From positions 29,263,977 to 29,327,976 of the forward strand of contig NC_089275.1 in NCBI RefSeq assembly GCF_963678975.1: 64,000 bases of DNA, given 5' to 3'. Within the stretch, counting starts at the first letter, position 1, and each line of letters begins with the position of its first letter. Source of the stretch: Dysidea avara. Its lineage: Eukaryota; Porifera; Demospongiae; Dictyoceratida; Dysideidae. Positions 25,401 to 38,534 of the stretch are shown here, in pieces. The position numbers were made by a program, and so were the translations under genes. The notes under the pieces were generated by a model. That model made no database searches, was not told the origin of the DNA, and saw nothing but the letters and a program-made list of their open reading frames with translations.

Positions 25401-28400
25401 TCTTCTTAAAAATGTGTACACTAAAAATGCAACCTTACCTGCCTGTTAGATAATGTGCGCATTGGGAAGCGTTTCTCTGGCTAACTGAACACTGTACACT
25501 CTTCGCTATTTACAAGCATTATAAACCAGGAACTGGTGAATATATAGTCTGCTAAAAGGTTAGGCAATGTTACATTATTTCAATATAATATTATTGTAGG
25601 TTTAAAACTGACAGAATTTTATGTCAACTTGTGCTATTTTACAAAAAAAGGCTAGAGAAGACTGACAGATGCATTCAGCAGTGCTAACAGTGCATAGTGC
25701 TTGTATCATTGCAAGTGGTAGGAAAATTATATTTGATAACGAACTACACTGAAGTTTTACAGCTGTAGCGTAGTTTTTTGTGAATAATGTGCAAGCTTTA
25801 TATGTCTTCTGTGCAAGTTTTATGTCTTGTGGTGAATGGTGTAATTTCTAAAATACTTCTGTGGTTAAGTCTAGCTACAAAAGACAAGAAAATAATAAAG
25901 TTTGAGTCCAGTAAAGTGAATGGTGAATGGATACGCCTGAGTACATTTTCATCTTTTTTTGAAGGTATACTCATAAAGGGAGTAACCAGTGCAGGAAATG
26001 CTCTGTAGGGTGATAAAATACACATGTGACCTGCTAAGCAACAACTGACCATTATTGCACAATTATGTTTTGCTACAACAATGTACTGAAATAAACTGGG
26101 TAATAATACACATGCTGCATGAAAATTTTATGCACATTTCAATTGCTTTGGTATGTACTGAAACAAAGTTCAAATTAATAAAACGTATATACCACCAGAT
26201 TCCCCTGTTCATGAAAATCTTTGTTATGTCATACGTATGGTATGTGAGCTGCGGGCGTTTATTTTCAATGTGGTAGAAATAAAATTTACTATCATCGTTT
26301 ATTTTTTGAAATGGCCTTCTTCTTGTCTACACAAAGATATACAGGGAACAAACTATACCTTGATTGATGTGCCAGTTCATGGTTCTTCATAGCTTGTGTC
26401 AGTTGTGAGTTATGAATATAAGTGCCTGTTTTATTTACCGTATTGTTGCTGTACAAATTGAGTTTATTCCTGTTCCAACTATCTAGCACCATAACTCCAA
26501 GACTATATTCATCACAAAAGGCTGAAACTTTGGCTGTCCACTCATTTGTTACTATAGATAGCAGAGAAGCAATAAAATGGAATTTGAGGAATGTGTGAAA
26601 ATGGCTGGTTTTTGCTCAGCATGTCACACATACACACATGCACACACGCACAAACTCTCTCACACACACACACACACACATGCAGGCAGACACACACAGA
26701 GACACACACACACAGGCTGACACACACAGAGACACACAGAGACACAGACACATACACACACACAATCTGTGTGTGTGTTTGTACCCCTATATAAATTGCT
26801 ATACTACTTTCATGGAGAGATTGTAAAGCTAAAAGCTTAGGGTTAGAAATGTGAAACTATATAATCCACTTATAATTACAACTTCACTCATGCATGGTAT
26901 TATATGTGTGGAAGCCATGTGCTCTTCATGGCCATGTATGATCCATTCACACATTCATGTGTCATGGCATGATTGGAAGCTTGAGAATATACCAAGCCAC
27001 TGTGTTTGTGGGCCACATTTACCCCAGACCATGTAATGTCTGTGATGCTGAAGAACTCTACTAGCTACTTATGTACATAATTGTGGACTGTTATGAATAA
27101 AATTAATGCAGAAAAAATCCATTGCAAAGTATATTTAAGGATCAGTCTATTTGCTTTTTTGCCTATTTACTGTTCAACAGTTCTTTTATTTTTTATCTAT
27201 TATGCTTGACAGCATTAGTTTGTCATTTCCAATTGTATATCTCTAGCTATAATTTTGCCATATCATGATCTATTAGAGTATCTCAATCTTGAGATGTTTT
27301 CCTATAGCAACAAGTTGTATAGTGTTAAATACTTTTTTATTCTATTCCTTCCTACAAAATGTAAACAATTTACCATATGTATTTTTTAATTAGACTACTA
27401 TTTTGGATACTTTTCTGGAGGTGGACAACCATCCCTCGTAATAACAACATCAGAATCACAACCAGTGAACTATTCAGTTGAGGCTCCAGGAGTAGGATAT
27501 TATACTAGTGGTAATGTCACAAGTGATAATGAGGTCATCATTAATCTTCCTACTACTCTGATAACATCATCACATAATGATCAGAATAAAGGAATTCACC
27601 TGATGATCAGTAGTGATAGGGTGACTGTGATTGGTCAGAATTTGGCAAGTTTTACTAGTGACACATTTCTTTGTTTACCCATTAAAAACTTGTGTGTTGA
27701 TGAATATGTGTATTATGGGATATCTATACCAATGACAACTGGTAGTCCATTCAGTAGTTACATTTTAGTAGTTGGTACAGAGGATAACACGATGATGAAG
27801 TTAACAGTCACACAACCAGTCACCATTAGTGTTAGTAACTCTACAGTTGATCTCACTGCTGGTATACAGTACTCATTTGTGATCAACAGGCTCCAAACTG
27901 TGTTGATTGGATCAGTTGATGATTTGACTGGAACTAAAATTGTTACAAACAAACCAGTATCTGTGTTGAGTGGTCATCAGTGTGGAAACCAACCAGTGAA
28001 TATTGCCAGTTGTGATTACTTAATAGAACAAGTTCCACCCACCACATTATGGGGTAGAGTATATTATACTGCACCATTAGCCACCAGAAGGTCATATACT
28101 ATTAAAGCACTGGCAGCATATAACTCCACTGTTGTTGATATTTACTGTAACAATACAAGGGAGTCTTATATTATTACTGAAGGAGAGTCTGTTAAGAAAA
28201 CTCTATCACTACAAGAGTATTGTGCCATTAATTCCAGTAAAGAAGTGTTAGTTGTTCAGCTTAGTCATGGTCAAGCTGATGACAGTGATGGAGACCTTAT
28301 TGGTGATCCAATGATGACACTAGTACCAGCCACAAATCAGTATAGTAACAAATTTCAGTTTTCTACACTTCAAGGTCGAGCAGGTTACACTCATTATATT

Positions 28401-31400
28401 AACATCATAGTGTTAGCACAGTATTATCAACCTGACATGATCTACCTGATATCAGGAGGAGTGAACAGGTCACTAGACACACACCAATGGGTACCAATTA
28501 TGGTCAATAATGTAACTGAAGCTTATGGTGTACAAGTGATGATATCAGAGGGTGTGGCTGAAGTTGTTCATTTTAATAATGATGGTATACTGTCTCCTCA
28601 AGTGTATGGATGTGCTGAACTTGAATGCTATGGTCATCCAGGGGGGATTCACTTTCTCACAAATTGTGCAGGTTGTTTGTCATTGCATTTGTGTATGCTA
28701 GCAGTTGTTGTTACTGCTATCATGTTTTAATGTGAATATACATTCAGTGCTCCTCACATACAGTAGCATGACTATGGTGGCATTGAATTAATAGGGATCA
28801 TAAAGACCTACATTCCTACTTGATCAGAAACTAACTAAACTTTTGTGTTCATAAAAGTAATGTAGCAAGTTTGGCCATTTACAGGTAATTTAGATTTTAC
28901 TGTAGTTGCAAATATACTTTCTTCTATTTCAAAGTTATTTTGGGTAAAACAGGCAAGCATTGCTACATGAACACCAAATTTTTACCAAATAGTAAATTTG
29001 TGACCTGCTGAGCAAATCCTGATTATGGTTGGTTTGCATTCACTTGAGTCCCCACAATAAACAGTAATATCAAAGAGGTTTTGTACTTTAACAAGCATAC
29101 CGTAATTCGTTTTATTTTTGTGCAAACATTTTTCGTGACAAAAAATTTCGTGTACAAGTATTTTCAGATGATTTACGTAAATGACTGCTCTATTGTAGTA
29201 GTTCAATCTTGTATAAAAATTTTGTGCAAGAAATTTTTGTACAAATTTTGCACACGAAAATTATTTTACAACGAAAAAAAAGCTAATTATGGTACTTTAA
29301 TGTTAAACATGTTTTAGCGTATGTAGCAAAGTTGATAAAATTTATACAAGTAGAAGGAATATGGTTGTGAATGATAGAATGGTATGTAAAAGTAATTGCA
29401 ACCCACTAAGGAGCTAAATCCCTCAAAGGCAGCTTTGAGCCGGTGTCCACAATAGCTTGTATGTATTTTACGTACACTTTATCTCTAATTTCAGATGTAA
29501 ACTCAGGAGAGTGCCAACCAGAACTGACAACATGTTTATCAGAGGTAAATGTTTAGTGATCTACTATATAGTCACATAGATAATAATGTAAGAATATAAT
29601 TGGTTTATTTATGTATGTGATGTTCATGTAAGTGTTGTATGCTATGGTGTCTCTGACATACACTGAAATACATGGGAAGTGTTCACGTTAACTCTATTGT
29701 GTACATTTGTAGTTTTATCCTTTTGGTCTTGCTGAAATGGACAGTATTATTGGACCAACAGTTGATGGCTTTTCAAATGTTACTTTGAGAGAAGATTTCA
29801 TATTTTTCAGACAAGCATATAGGAAACTGTTTGTAAGTGCAAATCATTCTGTGTGTATGCGTTATACTGAGACCTGTTTATGTATAATAAAATCCATTCC
29901 AGACATTGTTATATTTATAATATAAGCATTGCTGTGTTGCTTCTCAATTGTTCTCCCTTAGTTGGACATTATTCCTATTTTTCTCAGCACCCACTATATA
30001 GGAAAAGCTATACTGTTGTTGTGTCCACCACTCCTCTCAGTGGTTTACCACCACACTATCTTACATGTCAGTAGAGGACCATTGGTGTGTTTCTTGTGTC
30101 TATTCATAACCAGCAGGAATGTCAATTGCAACTCCACTATCCCCACAGCAATTAGCTATACATGGATGTGGACTGTGAATACTCTCCATTTATGGCTATG
30201 AATATAGCATTTCCTTGTTGTATGGTTACTTTATGAAGAATTGTATTTACTGTTATTCAGCACTATATGCGGTGGTCACATGATAGTCTTGTGTCCAACT
30301 AGTTAGCAATAATAATGTTTTCTCCACCTGTTGATGGAATTTTTAGCACTTTGTGTGAAATGCATAGTGTAGCTGAGCATGTGTCTGTTTTTGGTTATTC
30401 TTGAAGTGAAATAACTTATGCCACCATCCTGTACAAGGGATTCAGTTCCGTTTGGAAGCAATTGTTTTGTGTGATGGTATAATCACATTGTTTTAAACTT
30501 GTTAACGTCATCATGCAAACAGCATAATAATTAAACCGAAGTAAAATTCCCGGTAAAGAAATGTGTCACATGTACAACAGTCTGAAGCATGATATGGGTA
30601 TCCATCACCATTGTGGTACCAGATAAATCACTTTTAAAAAGGCACAAATTGCAAGAAGTACTGAAAACCCTGTACTGCATTTCTTGTGGTATGGTTGAGG
30701 CTTTACAAGCCAGTTTAATACTTCCTGGAAGATCAGAATTGAGGAGTTTAATAAAATACCTAGGAAGGTTACGAAAAGCTACTGTTTTGATTAAAATTGT
30801 TAGCTAAGCGACTGAAAACATTTGTTTATCAAATGGTAACATAAAATCATCAATTCTAGGTTGCCAGTGTAAATTTAAAGCATTCCATGTTAAAAGTTGA
30901 GTAAAATTGTAGGATTTTATACCACAAATTTTTTTCATCTATGATACGATTTGTATAGGTAATCACACACATTTGAGTACAATTATTCCATAATTGCACG
31001 AAAATATGTGTGATTGCCTATTAATCACATAGTGATCACCCTTCATGGTTTGTAGTACACATCTATCTAGTTCTATGTGGCCATTAACCTCTACCAAGTG
31101 ATTGCATCATCCTTCTCTGTATTACATCATTTGTTGTTGCACTTAAAGGCTTCACATATTAGCAATTTTGATTGGCTGCTCAAAATGTCTACATATGTTT
31201 CACTTAAAAGGCTTCTATTGTCAGCTTATTTGATTGGCTATTGATTATTACTTTCTTGTTGCACTTAAAAGGCTTCTGTTGTTCTGCTATTTTATTGGCC
31301 ACTTTACAGTGCAATTACAGAAACAATGCCATGGGATTTGGGATCAATTGTACTCCTACTATAGATAGTAACGTATGGCAAACTAAATCACTATGTAATT

Positions 31401-34400
31401 ATAAGTATAACACTATAATAGTAAAAGGACTAGTCATTCATGTCATTCCAGCACATATTTTGATTTATTGCTTATATGACACTGTAGGTCAACAATAATG
31501 GAATTGTCAGTCTTAAATATCCATTTGACAATCATGAGCCTCGTTTGTTTCCAACACGACAAGGTCATGATGGAATAATTGCCCCATACTGGGCTGATGT
31601 TGATACTAGAGGGACTGGAACTGTGTATTATCGTGAGTCTACTGATCCCAACCTCCTTGGTAGAGCAGCAAGTCAGATACAAGGCACTGTTGCTACATCA
31701 TTTATGCCATCCCATTTGTTCATTGCTACATGGGATGCTGTGGGCTACTTTAATAACAGAACTGATAAGGTAATTGTGTCATGATGCTCTACCTATAATT
31801 ATGTAAAGGCAAAAACACTATTACTGTGAAGATGTTGTGTAGTAGAAATATACGTACATAGATACCGACATGTTTATTGAACAGTTGAACATCCAGTTTA
31901 TTATCCATCCATGTACATACAAAGCATGTATGTATGTTATGAATACTTGTAGTATTATAGAAAATAAACTATTTTACTTGTTAATAAGCACATGAGTGGA
32001 AGATGACATACAATGTATTATTAGGTAGTGAAAATATTCTATACATACATTCAGTGTGTACTTACTTATAGATCTGTAGTTTCACTGTTGTATGTTCTGT
32101 TATCATGTTTTGTTACTGGTTACAGACGAACACATTCCAGTGTGCTCTAGCTACCAATGGTGTCCAGTCTTTTGTAATATTCCTATATGCTGATGGGCTA
32201 ATACAATGGACAAGTGGTGAACACTCTGAGTCTAGTGACCTAATAGCAGTGGCTGGCTATAATACTCTTGAAGGAGCTCATTTCTTTAATATCCCAGGAT
32301 CAGGAACTGTTGAAATCATGAATGTGACTCAGACCAGTAATATAGGTGTTCCTGGAATATGGATACTTCATGCTGAAGGTCTATATACATGTGTTGTATA
32401 ATTTTATTATGTGATCAAATTTGTGAAAACAGTCTTCCACTCATATCTGATTCTATGAACTCGTACTATCATAACATATAGTGTTTAAGATTGTCCAGAA
32501 ATTTTCTCTATCTATGCAGCTACGATACCACTCAAATGCATTGTCATCTCACAAGAGTGCAAACATTTATAAAAACTTGATAATTAAGGGGTGTGGCACC
32601 CATTGAACTTGCAAGTATCCATCCCAAATGAAACAGGATGGATACTCACAAGCGAAATGCGTGCCATCCCCATTAGCAAGATATTTAATCACTCTCTCTC
32701 TCTCTCTCGCGAGATAACATTGCATTTGAGTGGTATGGTATGGTGGTACTTACCATTGACCAAATTTCAACTCAGTAGAGTTTTATTTATATACTGAAGT
32801 TATGAATCATCAGTTGGTAAATTGGATGTGTGTGGAAGACCTCTTTTTGCAAATCCGGTCCCATATGTGACTGGATTTTGGAAAAACGATCCAAATCACA
32901 CATTAGAAGTTTCGAGATAAACGGTTTAAAAAAATTCGAGCTAGAATAACTCTCCAAGGATAGCAAGCACGTGTATAACATTTACACTACAGATGCATCA
33001 ATCTGTTACCTTTCAGACCACTTCCAGTACTTGTAACTGTTTGTAGAGTTTCCTGCCAAATAAGATAGAAAATCTGAGCAGTTGGACAAGCAAAGTAGTA
33101 TCACGAGTGCTCACAAAGGGGTGGAGGGTAGAGGGTGGTGGTGGTGTGGGCAAGGGTTAGACCTCAAAATGGAGGCAGACCATGATTGTAGTCCAGAGAC
33201 GAGGTTACAGGGCTGTACTGGCTCCTTAGTGGCTGATATGTAGCAAATTCCACAGAAAAAACGTCTGGCCAACATTACGAGGCTGTCCACCAGCAACCCA
33301 ATGATTCTTGCCAAGCCAGGTCCTTCACAAGGCCTAAAATCACCATTTGAGCTCTACACACTACCCAGAAAAGACATCTGTTGAAACCAGCCTCAAGTAG
33401 TTTGAGTGGTATTGAGTGTCAAAACTACTAGTACGATAGTGTAGCTATCCACTGGAGGTGTTAGTTGATTTTGCCTGATGTGCGATTTGGATCGGTTTTG
33501 TAAAATCTGGTCACATATCATGTTTACTGTTAAAGTTAAAGGTAAATGTTAAGAATAACTTAACATTGTGTTGTTATATTGTGACTAACAGTTCATTGCT
33601 ATAAAACCGGTAAACTATATCTTCTCCTATTTATAAAGTAGATTTAGGGCTAGAACTTCAATTCAAAATTTGTATTTTTAAGAATGTCAGTAGTGGTTGA
33701 ATGGCCAAGACCCAGGGTTATGAGCTGGGCCCCTAGCTCAAATCCAATTGTGTAATTTTCAATATATTTCCATGGACTCTTTTAAAATTTCTTAGAGACT
33801 GTACTATTAGAAAAAAAATGATTGTGTTTGTTACATACGTTATATGGTTTCAGTTCTGTTACTGGTGGAGATTCCATACATTTCAGCTACAATGGCTAAC
33901 CTATCCACTGATTAATGTTCAAGTTTTTCCCATAAACTCTTTCTCCTATAGACTGGGCAAATATTGATCTTTCTGCTTTATGTATTTACAGCTAGTAGTG
34001 TGACAGACTACTACACAAAGGACCCAGCACAGTTGTACTGTAATTGATATTTATAAATATATATGATGTTGGCTCCGACCATTTAGCTGCATTGTGATTC
34101 ATATATGCACACTTGTTGTCGTGTATGGTATCATTCCTTTTATAACAAGCAGTAGCATATTTTGGAAACTGTATCCTTACATTATTTAAGTTGAAATACT
34201 GTGTAGTACTTCAAAGGTGTGTAAACATGTGAATGCCATATGGTCTCATAGTAGTCTGTTGTAAACTTTTGCTTGAAGACTTATATACATATTATGTTAA
34301 GAGCAGTTGCAATGGTTCAATTTTGTGGTTGTTAAGTATTCAATTGATTGTATTGCTTTTTATTTGGTGTGATCAAGTACACAGAATTGCTTGCATTTTG

Positions 34401-37400
34401 TCACTTAATGGGTCTAATAGGGTGATTACATGTATCATTAATTTGCATGTTTGTTGTTACAATCTGAGCAATATTATGTCTTTGCCCAGAACTGCAACCA
34501 GTTACAGACTTCATGGTAACTACAACTGAAAGGTCAGCTTTTGTGAGGGCTAGTCCACCAAATGTAACTGATGGATTAGTGATCAGTTATATTATGTCAT
34601 ATCAAGCAGTTGGAATGAGCAATGTGGTGATGATGAATTTCACTGCTGATGACACTTTACTAAATGTTACAATACAACCATTACTACCATTTACCAACTA
34701 CGTGTTTTCAGTACGAGCATGCACTATTATTGGATGTAGCCCAGTCTCTGCTAATGTAATGGTGATGACATTAGAAGATGGTAATGTTACTATAACTGTA
34801 TTGTGTTGTGAATATGTATTGCATATATATATATATATCAACCAATGTTGGGGTGTCACTTACATACATGATGATATTATTAGTTCTTATTGCAGTATTA
34901 CTAGCAATTACCTGCTATGTATATTTTGTAAAGGATTCACTTCAATTTCTGTTACTTCTATAGGTCTAATTTTATAGAACTAAAAGTTAGCGGTAGATCC
35001 AGTTCATGACTACATTTTGCCATGCTTGTCATTGTTATCTATAAACCACACATTTCTAATGTTAAGATAATAACCCATAAGTATGGTTTCATTTACTTAT
35101 ATGGTGTTACAGTCTTAGCCAGGAAAATACTTTATTAGATGTATTATATGTTGCAGCTGTTCTTAATTAATTGAGTAATTGTTACATACACTTATGGTTA
35201 TGGTGCACCATAAGTGCACCACATTCCCAATAGTACTAGTACAGTAAAACAAATTTTAAGTTGGACAAGGATAACAGAAAAAGTAGTGAAACAAGGGAAT
35301 AGCTAAGAATTAGTCATCAAACAAAAGAGGTTGTCTATACCTTCAGTCACTGAATCAGAGATTAAATTAGTATATTTGCAGCTATAGACAACTTCTCTTA
35401 GAACAGTATGAGAGGCATTTCAGAAATCATTCCAGTTGCTATAGATAGTACTGTATGGGTGATAAGTGTGATAGCCAGTCAACACAGCCACAGGGAAGCC
35501 ACATAGTGCTATTGTGAATCAGTACCTCAGTGAAAAGAACTGGGACACAAGGTAGGACAAAGGGAAGTCCATGATGATGTACTGCAGTTGGTGAAAAGGC
35601 ATGTCTTTGGATGAAGCGACGTTGAACACCGAAGACATCAAACCTGTACGTAGCCTTGTCTATTGTCAAATGGTGCTTGGCTCAGTTAGTCAGTTAGTCA
35701 GTTAGTCAGTAAGTTATGTAGTTACATAGTTATTCAGTAAGCATCAAATTCTGTCGAATAGAAAATTTTTAAAATTCCATAGAAATTTTTGGAAAGTTTA
35801 GGTTTGCTTTGAAGACATTTATAGGATTGGCTATGCCAGACCAATACTACCAGGCTGCTATAAAGGAAAGGTGAAGCTGTTATTTGGGTAATATTGTTGG
35901 GCAAGAAAGCCTAATCACCATGATCCTTAAAATATATATTAAAAATTATAAATTTAAAAATAAAGTAGGAATACAAGTGATAAAAAGTAGTGAAACAAGA
36001 GAAGAACAATGGTAGCTATTACAGCATAGCTCGGTGGGAAATCCCTACTTTGGCATGGTATTCAATGCCAAAGTAGGAATTTCCCACTGAGCTATGCTGT
36101 AATAGCTACCATCATTCTTCTCTTGTTTCACTACTTTTTATCGCTTGGATTCCTACTTTATTTTTAAATTTATAATTTTTAATATACTAGTTTGTTTAGT
36201 TTTTTTGGTAAGGCATACAGCTAGCTATAAACATGTGACTGTTCTATTAGGGTGACTGCTGTGTTAGAGTATCTCGAGGCAGCCTGCAAGATGTGCGCTT
36301 GCCCAAAAAAGGGCGTGGTTTGATCGATTATAGAGTAAGTTGAGTCAGCCTTCCAAATTGAAGGTGTGTGGTCACTGAAATACAGCTAGTGCAAAAGGGG
36401 TGTGTCATCGTGGTTTCAATCGATAGATCGATAATGCGTAGAATGAAGAATGGACGTGATCTTGTGACCTATCGTGAAGCTATCTAGTACCAGTACCTCC
36501 GTACAGTACCCTAAGTCATAGATTATATCAGTAAGGAATATAATCTATTCCTCTGTACAGTAGCGTAGTCTAAGCACCTTAAATAATCTTGTGGCATCTA
36601 TTATGCTGCTTAAAAAAAGTGTTGATATGGAAAATTAACGCCTCGATATGGTTTTGTTGGATGAAGAAGAAGACAACAGCCTGATTGAAGATAAAAGAAA
36701 AGACAAGGCGCAGAGGGCACACACTCGTCGGAACCCCAAAAGGCACATCTCACTGGTGAGTTTTTTGTTGTTGTGTAAAATGGCACTGCTTCGTTTGGCC
36801 TCTAGGCTTGTAACTATGGTCAGTCAGGCAGTCAGGCAGTCAGTCTAAAATTCAAAGGTTTGGCGATTTTTAAAATTCTGTATCCGGCCACCTGTAAGTG
36901 TTTTGTTGTATTTAATACTATTTTATGTATTATATGGACTAGTACTATTCCGTAAAGGTGATTGTTGTCTCGTAAGATATCTCTAGGATGATTTTTAAAG
37001 GTGGGATTTTGGGTAGCATGTAAAAATTTCACATGGATTCCTACTTAAATGGTACGACCATACTGTTTGATACAGTACAGCTGTACTACCATACTGTATG
37101 ATGGTATAGTTACTAAAACAATTATGTGAATCACAAATTCTCAAGATTTTCTTAAGACCTTTAATATCAGCACACCTGAAGACAACTGCTGGAAAGGACA
37201 ATCCATGATGATCCCAAGGTGTTTGTATAATTTTTTTTTAAATGTTGATTACTGCTGCTGACTAATTACAGACAAGAAAAGTGTCCAAATCTTTTATACC
37301 CAGTGGTCAGTGTGGGAAGGCTACACCTTTATTCCGCATCTTGACTGTTTTTATGTGGATAACAATACACAACAACATTTTTGGTCCCCACCATCCATTG

Positions 37401-38461
37401 AAGCCAAGTTACATATCACTTATGAAGTCACAACTGTGATGTTGTATGTTATTGTGCTGTAATGAAATATAATAATTTGTATTATTTATAAATAAAATTG
37501 TCTTGTCATCTTTAGCCCCCAGTATGCCACTAAATGTCATGGTATCACCATTAAATGCTACAGCTATTAGTGTAATGTGGGATGAACCAGCTATTCACAA
37601 TGGAATCATCCAAAGTTACCTGGTCAACGTATATATTAGCAATAGTGATGTAGTAACTGTTATTCATCATACCGATGTCTCAGTGCTGACCATCAATATC
37701 TATGGACTAACTCACAACACCAATTACACAGTTAACATCATTGCTGTTACTGTTGAACCAGGAGATGCTGCATCATTGTCATTCACTACTCCATCATGTA
37801 AGTGTGTTATTGTGTTGATGTGTTTACGTAATGTACTGTTTTGATTAGTACCATCACTACCATTGAATGTGATTGTCACTACTGATGGAATGTTACGAAC
37901 ACTTGTTGTAGATTGGGAATCACCCAGTAATCCAGGGGGTATAATAACAACATACATGGTGACCTATAATGACATCACAATTAGTACTAATGGAAATGAT
38001 ACAATGTACACTATTATGGGACTGGATCCATTTACTGATTACACTATTAGTGTGACAGCATGTACTGATAATGGTTGTGGTAACCAAACTGATGTTGTGA
38101 TTGGAACTACAGAAGAAGAAGGTATCTACAAGTGTACTTTATAGATAGTATTTTAAAAAGTGTAAATTTAAAAAAGTAGGCAATGAAAAGTGCAACAAGA
38201 GATGAATGATGGTATTACAGCATAACTCTGTAGGAAAGTCCCTACTTTGCCACATTAGCTATTACAGCATACAGTTGTGCAAAATTATAGCCAAAGCTAC
38301 ATACTGTAGGTTGTTCATTAAGTACAAATTGCATTTTTATACTTAGTTTGTGTGCTAATTGAGGTGACAGCTAATTGTCAAAGCAGCAAAGTTGATCCAT
38401 GTGTTGTCACCTGGCACAAGGGATCTGGAGATAGTACATCCATATGCTTGCCTGCCTTCCT

Positions 38462-38534
<73 letters not shown>

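Larger units (their letters stand above)
22867..27393. other. intron 2 with several repeats
   Basis: A 4.5-kb intron. Apart from the elements listed separately (23911-24140, 24432-24530, 26625-26764) I see short palindromes near 25000-25060 and 25090-25125 and a CTATTAGAGTATCTCAAT motif at about 27271-27288. No exon-like frame with matching phase was noticed. Confidence 0.5.

Noticed and set aside
26542-26826. Frames reading THTHTH or CVCVSV
   Set aside because: Translations of the CA microsatellite.
37272-37500. Possible extra exon after TTACAG upstream of FN3 domain B
   Set aside because: No domain similarity, and the phase chain between exons 8 and 9 is already complete without it.
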